A stretch of DNA of 64,000 nucleotides from CAMDTE01 sp034679985 (GTDB taxonomy: Bacteria; Bacteroidota; Bacteroidia; Flavobacteriales; Schleiferiaceae). Every line of letters begins with the position of its first letter. Within the stretch, counting starts at the first letter, position 1. The stretch is from NCBI GenBank assembly GCA_034679985.1, contig JAXITR010000006.1:1-64000 (forward strand), in the 5' to 3' direction. Made by a program: the position numbers and the translations under genes. The notes beneath the pieces were generated by a model. It ran no database searches. It worked only from the letters and a program-made list of their open reading frames with translations, and was not told the origin of the DNA. Positions 1 to 9,339 of the stretch are shown here, in pieces.

Positions 1-1784
1 ATGCTTCCCGAATTTAAGTAACGATTGAGGAGGTCAACTCCATTACGGTAAAAGACAACGGTCGCTGTATTCCGGTAGCGATGCACACCAAAGAGCAGAA
101 GTCTGCATTGGAAGTGGTCATGACGGTTTTGCACGCCGGCGGTAAGTTTGATAAAGACTCCTACAAAGTTTCCGGCGGTCTACACGGCGTAGGGGTGAGC
201 TGCGTGAATGCGCTCTCCACCGATTTGTGCGTGGACGTTCACCGGGACGGAAAGCACTACCGACAGGAATACAAGATCGGCATTCCGCAATACCCCGTGA
301 AAGAAGTGGGCAACTCGGATTACCGCGGAACCATCGTTCGGTTTACCCCCGACGCCTCCATTTTTTACGAAACCGTTTACCACTACGATATTTTGGCAGC
401 GCGTTTGCGCGAGTTGTCGTTCTTGAACCGTGGCATCACCATCACGCTGACGGACGTGCGCAAGCCGGAAGGAGCTGACGATTCCTGGGCACCGCGCTCG
501 GAGACGTTCCTCTCAGAAGGTGGTTTGCGGGAGTTCGTGACCTACGTGGACCAGAACCGCGAGGCGCTGATTGAGGACGTGATGTACATGGAAGGCGAAA
601 TCGACGGCATTCCGGTTGAGGTGGCCATGAAGTACAACACGTCGTACTCGGAAAATATTCATTCGTACGTCAACAACATCAACACCCACGAGGGAGGTAC
701 CCACTTGGCGGGATTCCGCCGAGCCTTGACGCGCACGCTGAAAAAGTACGCCGACGAGAGCGGTATTTTGACCAAGGAAAAGATTGAAGTAGCAGGCGAC
801 GATTTCCGCGAAGGTTTGACCGCCGTTATTTCCGTTAAGGTGATGGAACCTCAGTTTGAGGGACAAACCAAAACGAAGTTGGGCAACTCGGAGGTAGGTG
901 GCGCTGTGGACCGGATTGTGGGCGAAATGCTGGCCAATTACTTGGAGGAGCACCCCGCGGAGGCACGAATGGTGGTTCAGAAGGTAGTTTTGGCGGCCAA
1001 GGCCCGTATTGCGGCGCGCAAAGCGCGCGAAATGGTGCAGCGCAAAACCGTTTTGGGCAACAACAGTTTGCCCGGAAAATTGGCGGATTGCCAAGAAACA
1101 GATCCAGCGAAGTGTGAGATTTTCTTTGTGGAGGGCGACTCCGCCGGCGGAACCGCAAAACAAGGTCGCGATCGTCATTTTCAGGCCATCATGCCGCTTC
1201 GAGGCAAGATCTTGAACGTGGAGAAGGCCATGATGCACCGGATTTTTGAAAACGAAGAGATTCGCAATATGTTCACCGCCCTGGGCGTGAGCATTGGAAC
1301 TGAGGAAGACGCTAAGGCGTTGAATATAAATAAGTTGCGATACCACAAAATCGTCATCATGTGCGACGCGGACGTGGACGGTTCGCACATTTCTACGTTG
1401 ATCATGACGTTCTTCTTCCGCTACATGAAGGAGTTGATTGAACGCGGTTACGTGTACATTGCATCACCGCCATTGTACTTGGTGAAAAAGGGCAACAAGC
1501 AGCAGTATGCCTGGAACGAGCAACAGCGCGATCAATGGTCCCGCGAGTTGGGCGGCGAGAGCGAGTCTGGAGTTAATGTGCAGCGATACAAGGGTTTGGG
1601 AGAGATGAACGCGGAGCAGTTGTGGGACACCACCATGAATCCCGAATTCCGCACCTTAAAGCAAGTGACCATTGACAACGCCACGGAAGCAGATCGAATC
1701 TTCTCCATGCTCATGGGGGATGATGTTCCGCCTCGTCGTGAATTCATTGAAGCCAATGCAAAATATGCCCGGATCGACGCGTAA
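1..1784 (+). CDS. gyrB: DNA gyrase subunit B, 5' truncated by window edge
   Basis: ATPase subunit of DNA gyrase, which negatively supercoils DNA with GyrA. The reading frame is clean from base 18, and the first in-frame ATG at 81 is internal to the family. The N-terminal part of the GHKL ATPase domain lies outside the window. Visible: the ATP-lid region GGLHGVGVSCVNALS, the TOPRIM motif EGDSAGG near residue 351 (counted from base 81), the DxD metal site CDADVD near 428, and the family C-terminus ending ANAKYARIDA. An in-frame TAA at 15-17 and a Cys in the normally DNGRGIP motif (bases 48-71) sit close to the edge; see findings. It is distinct from the ParE homologue at 43.5 kb. mdh follows 54 bases downstream with its own promoter. 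Confidence 0.93.
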
Positions 1785-1801
1785 AGCGCCGCTTTCGAGT
1801 G

Positions 1802-1809
1802 TAATTTTG
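1802..1809 (+). promoter_or_regulatory. Bacteroidota -7 element for mdh
   Basis: TAATTTTG matches the TAnnTTTG -7 consensus of Bacteroidota. It lies between the gyrB stop and the mdh ATG, with 29 bases to the start codon. I see no clear -33 TTG partner. Confidence 0.6.
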
Positions 1810-1838
1810 CACCGCAATTCCGCATAAAAACCCTTGTC

Positions 1839-2768
1839 ATGAAAATTACGGTCGTCGGTGCCGGCAACGTTGGTGCCACTTGCGCAGAGAACATCGCTCG
1901 CCTTGAGCTCGCTCCTGAAGTTGTATTGTTGGACATCAAAGAGGGCTTTGCCGAGGGCAAGGCCATGGACATGATGCAAACCGCCGCCATCCAAGGCTGG
2001 AGCACGCGCATCACGGGTACCACCGGCGACTACAGCAAAACGGCCGATTCGGAAGTGGTGGTCATTACCTCCGGAATACCCCGCAAGCCGGGCATGACCC
2101 GCGAGGAGTTGATCGGAACCAACGCCGGTATTGTGAAATCGGTGGTGGAAAATGCATTGAAGTACTCACCGAACGCTACGATTGTAGTGATTTCCAACCC
2201 CATGGATACCATGACCTTCTTGGCGGCCCGCACCAGCGGATTGCCCAAAAACAAAGTTATTGGCATGGGCGGTATTTTGGATTCCAGTCGGTTTAAGTAC
2301 TACTTGAGCCAAGCCATGGGCGTTCCGTCCAACGATTTGCAAGGAACGGTTATTGGCGGCCACGGAGACACCACCATGATTCCGTTGACACGTTTGGCTT
2401 CTTACCAAAGCAGCCCCGTTTCTGCACATCTTTCCGAGGAGCAATTGATGAAGGTAAAGGCCGACACGATGGTGGGCGGCGCAACGTTGACCGGATTGTT
2501 GGGTACGTCGGCGTGGTACGCCCCCGGCGCGGCCGGAGCGGCCTTGGTGGCCAGCATTGTGCGCGACGAAAAGCGGGTCTTCCCTTGCTGCGTGGCTTTA
2601 AACGGCGAATACGGTCAGTCGGACATCTGTTTGGGCGTGCCTGTGGTCGTAGGCAAGAACGGCTGGGAGAAGATTGTAACCTTGGATTTGAACGAGGCCG
2701 AGCAAGCGGAGTTCAACAAGAGCGCTGCGGCGGTTCGGTCGATGAATGCGGTACTGGACACGCTGTAA
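1839..2768 (+). CDS. mdh: Malate dehydrogenase (NAD-dependent)
   Basis: Interconverts malate and oxaloacetate in the TCA cycle; cytoplasmic. At 309 residues it has the normal length of the LDH-like MDH class. The Rossmann fold starts at once with VVGAGNVGATCA (GxGxxG). The substrate arginine region and the catalytic histidine in GGHGDTTM (His about 175) are present, and the C-terminal third is typical. The ATG at 1839 is 29 bases after a TAnnTTTG element. The last 56 bases overlap the 3' end of the convergent DCC-family gene. gyrB-mdh adjacency is common in Flavobacteriia (family knowledge). Confidence 0.96.
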   Translation: MKITVVGAGNVGATCAENIARLELAPEVVLLDIKEGFAEGKAMDMMQTAAIQGWSTRITGTTGDYSKTADSEVVVITSGIPRKPGMTREELIGTNAGIVKSVVENALKYSPNATIVVISNPMDTMTFLAARTSGLPKNKVIGMGGILDSSRFKYYLSQAMGVPSNDLQGTVIGGHGDTTMIPLTRLASYQSSPVSAHLSEEQLMKVKADTMVGGATLTGLLGTSAWYAPGAAGAALVASIVRDEKRVFPCCVALNGEYGQSDICLGVPVVVGKNGWEKIVTLDLNEAEQAEFNKSAAAVRSMNAVLDTL

Positions 2769-3168
2769 GCGTTTCGTTTTTACCAAACCAAGTGTACCGG
2801 TGGCCGGCAATCCATCGGTACATTTTTTTTGTACCCCACTCCGGCACCCGGGCCAGGATGCTGCCCAGGAACGGGTAGGGGGTAGGGAGTTCCTTGAGGA
2901 TGGGGGAAAGGGCTTGGTGGGCGTGGTGCCAGCGGTTTCCGTCCCAAAACGCAACACCGTCTGCGTCCGGGTTGGGGTGCGGGGCAAAGTTGAGGACGGC
3001 GCGGCGATTGCGGCGTTGAAGCCACGAGACGGTTGCGTTGCACAGAACGCAAGGGCCGTCGTACAGCACCCACTTTTCGTATGGGCCGAATGCGGGTAGG
3101 GCCTCCGGGCAAGGGATCCCAGATGCGTCCGTGGGGTTGGTTGCTATCGTGTTTGCGTTGTTGGTCAC
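2713..3168 (-). CDS. DCC-family thiol-disulfide oxidoreductase-like protein (DUF393)
   Basis: A 151-residue protein with the DUF393/DCC signature: LYDGPCVLCNATV near residues 33-45, where DxxCxxC resembles a thioredoxin-type redox pair. The family C-terminal half (GS.LARVPEWG, YRWIAGHRY) is also present. Biochemical function in the family is unproven. The start is the GTG at 3168, because the upstream VCBS gene stops at 3167-3165 and the two share GTGA, a translational-coupling layout. An in-frame open extension upstream lies inside the VCBS gene and was rejected. The 3' end runs 56 bases into mdh on the opposite strand, and the last dozen residues beyond the usual family end are unconserved in appearance. 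Confidence 0.82.
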   Translation of the reverse strand: MTNNANTIATNPTDASGIPCPEALPAFGPYEKWVLYDGPCVLCNATVSWLQRRNRRAVLNFAPHPNPDADGVAFWDGNRWHHAHQALSPILKELPTPYPFLGSILARVPEWGTKKMYRWIAGHRYTWFGKNETLTACPVPHSSTEPPQRSC

Positions 3169-5819
3169 GGCACCACCATCAAGCGAGCCGCCTTCTGCCC
3201 GGAACGCAGTACATACATGCCGGCAGGCCAATTTGAAGTCTGTACCGCTTGAGGAGAACCGTCGGTCTCGCCAGAAGCCATAACTTGGCCCGTAAGCGTT
3301 ACCACTTGAAAGTGGCCGGGAGTGCCGGAGAACCAAAACTCTGCTTGTGCCGGGTTGGGCCAAATTCTGAGTTCCAATGCCGTTGACGGGGTTTCTTCCG
3401 ACAGTCCAATGCGGAACGCTTCTCCGCGGAACAGGAGTAGGCCACCGCTGCGGTTTCCCAGCGCCAACTCCGGGTATCCGTCGCCATTAAAATCACGTAC
3501 CGCCGGTGCGTTATTTCGGCCGGATTGAATCCAAATGCCGGTTCGTTCCAATGCAGGTGATCCGGTGAATTTAAAGTTTGGCCGGAGGAAATCACGGCCC
3601 AGAAGGGGGAGTGTGCATCCTTGTGTGGTCAGGGAATTGAAGGTAACCGCATCCCCGTAGGCGTGTGAGCGGAAGGGGGTGGAGCTGCTGGCCAATTGCA
3701 AGTCTACAAAAGGTAAGTTCTTGCTGAAGCAAATTTCCACCACCAAGTTGCTGACGCCGTCCCAATCATATGGGGTTTGCAAGGCGATGGTGTTGGGCCC
3801 AACAGAGGGAACGTGCAGGTAGTCAAACACTTCCTTTAAGTTGCTCACAAATCCGGTCAAACTGTCCATCTGCGTGGACCCCATGCGCACGCTGAAGCCT
3901 TGGCTCAAGTACTGCATGGTGCCGGGCAAGATTTCAAAACCCAAATGCGTAAACCGGTATCGACCGGTTGCCAATTCGCTTTTCTTGATGAGGTACTGGT
4001 GGCGGCCGGCCCGACGGGTTCCGCCAAAAGGCGTCTGCAAATAACCACTTCCGGACAAGGTTCCGGTTCCCGCTTGAAGGGAAACATTCGTAGGTTGGCC
4101 CAACACGTGGGGCAATCCGCTGAATTCAACCACACCCGAATCCGCAGTTCCAACCACCAGGCGAACAGCGCCTTGGGCATCCACAAATCCACGTGGCACG
4201 GCCTTTCCGGCGAAGGTTCCGGACAAATCGGCACTGATCCCTCCCCACCGCAGCACGGGCACATCCCATGCGGGCGATTGAAGGGATCCTGTATTTTGGA
4301 TGAAGGTTAGGTTTCCTTCAAAATTGCCCACCAAAAGGTCCAGGTCCCCATCTTGATCGACGTCGAACAGTTCGGGGGTGGCGTCTTGACCTACATCCAC
4401 GTTCAGCCAGTTGGATACGGCGGTTTGAAAATTGGGCGCAAAAAAACCGCCGGTGTTGGTGCAAAAAACCAACGTCCCATCCCATCGGCCCACCACCAGG
4501 TCCAAATCTCCATCCCCGTCCAAGTCCCCGCCTGTAGGCGCCAAGTCTCCCGTTCCAAATGCAGTTTGTACCGCTGGTGCCAAAGTAATGGGGAGGTCCG
4601 TCTTCCACCAAGGCTGCGCCACCGTTCCCGCATTGCGAAAAAATCTCAGTTTTCCTTCCGTCCCAACCAGTAAATCAGGTTGTCCATCCGTGTTCCAATC
4701 CGCGAACGACGGTACGGCATGCTTTCCAAAATCCAGTTGATCCCGCTGCAAAAAAGAAGAGTCTTGAAGGGTCCAAACGGGACTTTGCGGTGTGCCGGTA
4801 TTGCTGTACAACCAGGTGTTCTTGGTGTACGGTCCTGAAATCAGGTTGGTTCCAACCACAACGTCGGTCCGGCCGTCGTTGTTGGCATCTACCGTGGACG
4901 GGCAGGGGAATGGGATGTTGATGCGGGTGTGGTTGGATGGCCAGGCCGTGTCTTGGGATTCAATATTGGCCAGAAGGGAAGTGCCAACGTTGTAGCCGGC
5001 CACGGCAGTAGGGTAGCTCATGTCCCCCAGAAGGGCATCTTTTTTACCGTTGCCGTCCAAATCCAGTACGGCCAGTGCACTGCCGGAATGGAGGGCTTGT
5101 TCCGGAGCGGCCCAGCTACCGGTGCACGCGTCTATGACCAATGCATTGCTCAGGGGCTTGGACTCCAGAGCATCGCCCCAACAGTCGGTTTCCAGCGCAA
5201 ACTGAAGGCCACACGCCTGAGTGTTTTTGTGCCACTCAATGCCGAAACCAGCCAGGCCAAAAGTGAGGATGTCCAAATCTCCGTCGTTGTCGATGTCGTC
5301 CACAACGGGGCGGTCTGCGATGGAAACGTATAAATTGGATAAGGTGCCCGTTCCGTTGTCTGTTAAAACAAACGGGCCGTTTAGGGCCCACTGAAAGCGC
5401 ACGGTATTGCTGTCTCGCATGGCCTGGTATACGCCAATTCCCGGGTTGGCGCCGCAAAACAAATCAGGAAGTCCGTCGCAGTTGTAGTCCGCCAAAACCA
5501 TCCATTCCCGAATTTTTGGAAAAAAGGTTACCCAGTCCCCGCGGTAGGTGTAGTGGTTGGCCCGACGCTGCAAGGGAATCCAGCGGTAGCCGTCGCGGTC
5601 AAATCCAATGAGATCCTGTTGGCCGTCGTCGTCAAAATCCAGCCGTCCGAATTGAATAGAATTCCAGCCTCCGGCAAATCCCAAGGGGAGTGAGTCTTGC
5701 GAGGCCGTCCCCACTTTGGCCGAACGCCAAGGGGAAAATGAGGCAATGGGTTGGGCAACAACGGTTGCGGTTGTTAAAAAAAGACCAACAAGAAGGGAAA
5801 ATCGAACCGAATACAGCAT
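3165..5819 (-). CDS. FG-GAP/VCBS repeat secreted protein with T9SS C-terminal domain
   Basis: An 884-residue exported protein. The start is the ATG at 5819, which gives a clean signal peptide (MLYSVRFSLLVGLFLTTATVVAQ); the longer open frame upstream overlaps secDF and is not used. The body contains many integrin-like FG-GAP/VCBS blades with Ca-binding style D-x-D-x-D-G motifs (for example DFDDDGQQDL, DNDGDLDIL, DLDGDGDLDLV, DVDQDGDLDLL), predicting a surface beta-propeller. The C-terminus (IWPNPAQAEFWF ... GMYVLRSGQ ... RLMVVP) is a type A T9SS sorting domain, so export across the outer membrane by T9SS is inferred. It is divergent from secDF, and a DCC-family gene starts in its stop codon. 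Ligand unknown. Confidence 0.88.
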   Translation of the reverse strand: MLYSVRFSLLVGLFLTTATVVAQPIASFSPWRSAKVGTASQDSLPLGFAGGWNSIQFGRLDFDDDGQQDLIGFDRDGYRWIPLQRRANHYTYRGDWVTFFPKIREWMVLADYNCDGLPDLFCGANPGIGVYQAMRDSNTVRFQWALNGPFVLTDNGTGTLSNLYVSIADRPVVDDIDNDGDLDILTFGLAGFGIEWHKNTQACGLQFALETDCWGDALESKPLSNALVIDACTGSWAAPEQALHSGSALAVLDLDGNGKKDALLGDMSYPTAVAGYNVGTSLLANIESQDTAWPSNHTRINIPFPCPSTVDANNDGRTDVVVGTNLISGPYTKNTWLYSNTGTPQSPVWTLQDSSFLQRDQLDFGKHAVPSFADWNTDGQPDLLVGTEGKLRFFRNAGTVAQPWWKTDLPITLAPAVQTAFGTGDLAPTGGDLDGDGDLDLVVGRWDGTLVFCTNTGGFFAPNFQTAVSNWLNVDVGQDATPELFDVDQDGDLDLLVGNFEGNLTFIQNTGSLQSPAWDVPVLRWGGISADLSGTFAGKAVPRGFVDAQGAVRLVVGTADSGVVEFSGLPHVLGQPTNVSLQAGTGTLSGSGYLQTPFGGTRRAGRHQYLIKKSELATGRYRFTHLGFEILPGTMQYLSQGFSVRMGSTQMDSLTGFVSNLKEVFDYLHVPSVGPNTIALQTPYDWDGVSNLVVEICFSKNLPFVDLQLASSSTPFRSHAYGDAVTFNSLTTQGCTLPLLGRDFLRPNFKFTGSPALERTGIWIQSGRNNAPAVRDFNGDGYPELALGNRSGGLLLFRGEAFRIGLSEETPSTALELRIWPNPAQAEFWFSGTPGHFQVVTLTGQVMASGETDGSPQAVQTSNWPAGMYVLRSGQKAARLMVVP

Positions 5820-5840
5820 CCGTATAAAGATACAATAAAC

Positions 5841-5848
5841 TATATTTG
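5841..5848 (+). promoter_or_regulatory. -7 element for secDF
   Basis: TATATTTG matches TAnnTTTG and lies 26 bases before the secDF ATG, in the 55-base divergent gap with the VCBS gene. No obvious -33 partner. Confidence 0.55.
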
Positions 5849-5874
5849 CCACCTTATTCCCAAAAGTGCATACC

Positions 5875-8800
5875 ATGCAGAACAAAGCGGTTATTCGCCT
5901 ATTTGCCATTGCCTTCGCAGCGGCTTGTTTGTACGAACTCTCTTTCACGTTTGTGGCGCAGCGCGTTGAAAGCCAGGCCAAAGAATACGCCCAAGGAGAC
6001 CCCTTGAAGGAAAAGTCATACTTGGATTCCATTGCTTCGTTCCCGGTGTACAATTTGGGGATTGCCGAATACACGTATAAAGAGGTCAAAGGACGTGAGA
6101 TGAACCTTGGACTGGACCTCCGCGGCGGCATGAACGTCATTTTGGAAGTGTCCGTACGCGACGTTTTGGTGGGGCTGACCGGCAACTCCAAGGATCCCAT
6201 GTTCTTGGATGCGTTGAGCAAAACCGATGCCCGCATGGCCAGCAGCCAAGGCGCTTACTTGGATGTATTTTTTCAAGAAATCGACGCCGTGCGTGGCGAT
6301 CGAAAACTGAGCGACGTCGGCTTATTCGGCACGAAAGACATGGCCGATCGCGTGGGGGTGGATGCCTCCGATGACGACGTCAAGAATACGGTTCGTGGCG
6401 ACGTAAATGCCTCGATTGAAAACGTTTACACCGTATTAAAGGCTCGTATTGACCAGTTTGGGGTGGTGCAACCGAACATCCAGAAGTTGGAAAATTCCGG
6501 TCGGATTTTGGTGGAACTGCCCGGTGTTAAAGAACCTGCTCGTGTTCAGCGCCTCCTGCAAGGAACTGCGCGTTTGGAGTTTTGGCGCACGTACCAAGGC
6601 GGAGAATGGATGCAGTTCATGGTGGACGCCAACGACAAGCTCAAGGCAACCGTGAAAGAATCCGCTCCTGCCGAAGAGAAAGCAGCAGAGCCAAGTGCAT
6701 TGGACGTTGCTTCTATTCCGGATGCAGAAGGCAAGACTACCGATGCACCTGCGGCGGATACGGCTGCTAAGGCTAAGGCTTCTGCTAGCGATACCGCCAA
6801 CAAAGATTTCGGTCCCTTGTTGAAGGTGATGGCCTTGAACGTAAATCCGCAAACTGGTGCCATTGGAGAAGGTCCGGTCATTGGCTACGCGGCCACTAAG
6901 GACACCTCTAAAATCAACGCTTATTTGCGTAACGACGCCGTTCGTTCGATGATTCCTGGCGACAAGCGCAACGTTCGTTTTGCCTGGACACGTCCGGAGA
7001 AGGAAGCCGACGTTACCATGTTGATTGCCCTCCGCGGTACTCGGGACATGCAGCCTGAATTGGACGGTGACGTCATTGTAGACGCTCGTCAGGAATTCGA
7101 CAACGGAAACAATCCGGTGGTCAGTATGTCTATGAACGGCCAAGGCGCTCAAATTTGGAAGCGTTTGACGGGTGAAGAGGGCGCTAAAAACCCCAAAGGC
7201 CATGTTGCGGTAGTGCTTGACGGTTTAATTTACAGCTACCCCCGTGTAAACGGTGAGATTGCCGGAGGACGCACGCAAATTGAAGGTGGTTTTTCTTTGG
7301 AGGAAGCAACGGACCTTGCAAACGTATTACGTGCCGGTAAATTGCCGGTTCCAGCACGCATCATTCAATCCGACGTAGTTGGACCGAGCCTGGGTAAGGA
7401 AGCGATTTCGGCCAGCCTATGGTCGTTCGTTTACGCCATGGGTGTTGTTTTCTTGTACATGGTGTTTTACTACGCTGGAGCAGGATGGGCTGCTAACCTT
7501 TCTTTGGTGGCCAACATGTTCTTCATTTTCGGCATCTTGGATGCCATTGGTGCCGTCTTGACGTTGCCCGGTATGGCCGGTATCGTTTTGACCATCGGTA
7601 TGGCCGTAGACGCTAACGTATTGATTTACGAACGCGTTCGTGAAGAGTTGGCAGGAGGAAAATCTGTAGATACCGCGGTAAAGGATGGCTACAAGCATTC
7701 CTACGGCGCCATCTTGGACTCCAACTTGACCACGCTATTGACCGCGATTATTTTGTATTTGTTCGGAACGGGTCCCATCCGTGGTTTTGCGACTACGTTG
7801 ATCATTGGTATTCTTTCTTCCTTGTTTACCGCTATTTTCATCTCGCGTCTGTATTTGGAGTGGCGCTTAAGCAAAAAGTCCGAAGTGACTTTTTCGAACA
7901 GCTTCTCCAAAGAGTTTTTTGCCAACACGAAGTTTGGATTCATGCAAAATCGCAAGATTGCGTACGCAGTTTCTTTGGTAATGGTCGTTGGAAGTTTGGT
8001 TTCGCTCGCCACTCGCGGCATGCAATTGGGTGTTGATTTCTCGGGAGGCCGTACCTACCAAGTTCGCTTTGATCAGCCGGTTCAGGTGGAAGAATTGGGA
8101 GCTTCGTTGATGGCGGAGTTCCGCAAGGTAGATCCCAATGCTACGGCTCCAGTTGTTAAGACCTTAGGTACACCGGAACAGGTGGTGGTTACGACCAATT
8201 TCCGTATTGACGAATCGGGTGCCGATGTAGAAGATGCCTTGCGCAAGTCACTGTACGCAGGGGTCAAAGGTTTTTATGCGAAGTCGTTGACCGAGTCCGA
8301 GTTCTTGTCCATTGAAGAAAATCCATTGGGCCTTGTTGCTTCTCGTCAAGTGGGGCCAACCGTAGCAGACGACATTCAGAAGACGGCCGTTTGGGCAGTA
8401 CTGTTCTCCCTTCTGGGAATATTCATCTACTTGTTGGTGCGCTTCAACAAATGGCAGTATTCCTTTGGTGCGGTTGTGGCCTTGGCACACGACGCCATTA
8501 TCGTTATGGGGGTGTTTTCTGTTTTCAATGGAATTCTTCCTTTCTCACTGGAAGTAGATCAAGCGTTCATTGCTGCAATTCTTACGGTTATCGGTTACTC
8601 CATCAACGACACCGTTGTGGTATACGACCGCATTCGTGAGTTCTTCAGCATGAAGAACCACGCCAAGTTGACCAAGTTTGAGTTGTTGAACAACGCCTTG
8701 AACCAAACCTTGGGCCGTACGTTCAATACGTCCATGACAACTTTGGTGGTTTTGATTGTAATCTTCCTGTTTGGTGGCGACGTTATTCGTGGCTTCGTTT

Positions 8801-8910
8801 TCGCAATTTTGGTGGGTATTGTTGTGGGTACCTATTCTTCGTTGTTCATTGCCACACCAATTTTGGCTGATACAGCCAAGAAGTTGGGTGATGAGATTGA
8901 GGAGGCTTAA
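5875..8910 (+). CDS. secDF: Fused protein translocase subunit SecDF
   Basis: Proton-motive-force-driven accessory of the Sec translocon, acting on the periplasmic side of the inner membrane. A single 1011-residue chain carries SecD (first TM, large P1 domain with LGLDLRGGMNVILEV, five-TM block with GMAVDANVLIYERVREE) and SecF (second half with GVDFSGGRTYQV and SINDTVVVYDRIREF). Fusion is normal in Bacteroidota. I chose the ATG at 5875 because the family begins MQNK; a GTG nine bases upstream is in frame but less likely. The P1 domain holds an Ala/Lys/Asp-rich low-complexity insert at about residues 262-312. A terminator follows directly. Confidence 0.96.
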   Translation: MQNKAVIRLFAIAFAAACLYELSFTFVAQRVESQAKEYAQGDPLKEKSYLDSIASFPVYNLGIAEYTYKEVKGREMNLGLDLRGGMNVILEVSVRDVLVGLTGNSKDPMFLDALSKTDARMASSQGAYLDVFFQEIDAVRGDRKLSDVGLFGTKDMADRVGVDASDDDVKNTVRGDVNASIENVYTVLKARIDQFGVVQPNIQKLENSGRILVELPGVKEPARVQRLLQGTARLEFWRTYQGGEWMQFMVDANDKLKATVKESAPAEEKAAEPSALDVASIPDAEGKTTDAPAADTAAKAKASASDTANKDFGPLLKVMALNVNPQTGAIGEGPVIGYAATKDTSKINAYLRNDAVRSMIPGDKRNVRFAWTRPEKEADVTMLIALRGTRDMQPELDGDVIVDARQEFDNGNNPVVSMSMNGQGAQIWKRLTGEEGAKNPKGHVAVVLDGLIYSYPRVNGEIAGGRTQIEGGFSLEEATDLANVLRAGKLPVPARIIQSDVVGPSLGKEAISASLWSFVYAMGVVFLYMVFYYAGAGWAANLSLVANMFFIFGILDAIGAVLTLPGMAGIVLTIGMAVDANVLIYERVREELAGGKSVDTAVKDGYKHSYGAILDSNLTTLLTAIILYLFGTGPIRGFATTLIIGILSSLFTAIFISRLYLEWRLSKKSEVTFSNSFSKEFFANTKFGFMQNRKIAYAVSLVMVVGSLVSLATRGMQLGVDFSGGRTYQVRFDQPVQVEELGASLMAEFRKVDPNATAPVVKTLGTPEQVVVTTNFRIDESGADVEDALRKSLYAGVKGFYAKSLTESEFLSIEENPLGLVASRQVGPTVADDIQKTAVWAVLFSLLGIFIYLLVRFNKWQYSFGAVVALAHDAIIVMGVFSVFNGILPFSLEVDQAFIAAILTVIGYSINDTVVVYDRIREFFSMKNHAKLTKFELLNNALNQTLGRTFNTSMTTLVVLIVIFLFGGDVIRGFVFAILVGIVVGTYSSLFIATPILADTAKKLGDEIEEA

Positions 8911-8932
8911 TTGATTTTAAAGGTTTATTTTG

Positions 8933-8969
8933 AACAGGGCCGCCCATCGGGCGGCCCTGTTGTATTTTT
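8933..8969 (+). terminator. Rho-independent terminator of secDF
   Basis: A perfect 13-bp inverted repeat (8933-8945 with 8949-8961, loop ATC), GC-rich in the core and followed by a GTATTTTTG tract. The tail overlaps the -7 element of tatA. Confidence 0.88.
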
Positions 8970-8970
8970 G
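8963..8970 (+). promoter_or_regulatory. -7 element of tatA overlapping terminator tail
   Basis: TATTTTTG fits TAnnTTTG. It ends 4 bases before the tatA ATG at 8975, so a transcript from it would be essentially leaderless. It is also the T-run of the secDF terminator, so the match could be coincidental. Confidence 0.45.
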
Positions 8971-8974
8971 TCCT

Positions 8975-9235
8975 ATGCAATTCTTATTCATCAGCGGAGG
9001 CGAATTGACGGTGGTGCTCCTGGTGGCCTTGTTTGTTTTGGGGCCCAAGCGCATTCCGGAAGTGGCACGTGGCTTGGCCAAGGCAATAAAGACGGTGCGC
9101 AACGCGTCGAACGAAATCAAACGCGAAATTGCGGATGCGGCAGAGAAGGATTCGGCAATTTCCGAATTAAAAACCACCGTTCAGGATGCGAAGACCACCC
9201 TCAATGAGGTAGTTGATGCGGTAAAAAGAGAATAA
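8975..9235 (+). CDS. tatA: Twin-arginine translocase subunit TatA/TatE family
   Basis: An 86-residue pore-forming component of the Tat system, which exports folded proteins. It has the standard layout: a short N-terminal TM helix (ISGGELTVVLLVALFVLGPKRIPEVA) with the family's FGPxK-like turn as VLGPKRIPE, an amphipathic helix ARGLAKAIKTV, then a charged coiled tail. The ATG at 8975 was chosen over an open extension from 8930 because the extension runs through the terminator hairpin. I see no tatC nearby. TatB rather than TatA cannot be fully excluded, but the short length favours TatA. Confidence 0.88.
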   Translation: MQFLFISGGELTVVLLVALFVLGPKRIPEVARGLAKAIKTVRNASNEIKREIADAAEKDSAISELKTTVQDAKTTLNEVVDAVKRE

Positions 9236-9246
9236 TCTGCCCGTAG

Positions 9247-9270
9247 CCCCCTAAAAAATAGGGGGTGTTG
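9247..9270 (+). terminator. Possible weak terminator after tatA
   Basis: CCCCCTA (9247-9253) pairs with TAGGGGG (9259-9265) around an A-only loop. No proper T-run follows, so function as an intrinsic terminator is uncertain. Confidence 0.4.
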
Positions 9271-9314
9271 ATAAAAAAAGATCATTCATCTTCGCCAGCA
9301 AGATCCCTTTCTGC

Positions 9315-9322
9315 TAATTTTG
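9315..9322 (+). promoter_or_regulatory. -7 element for glnN
   Basis: TAATTTTG matches TAnnTTTG, 17 bases before the ATG of the glutamine synthetase gene. A TTCG at 9291-9294 is a possible degenerate -33 element at 20-base spacing. Confidence 0.6.
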
Positions 9323-9339
9323 CAGAAAATAAATCAAGT

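Noticed and set aside
5820..6236. 139-residue N-terminal extension of the VCBS gene
   Set aside because: Overlaps secDF antisense and hides the clear signal peptide starting at 5819.
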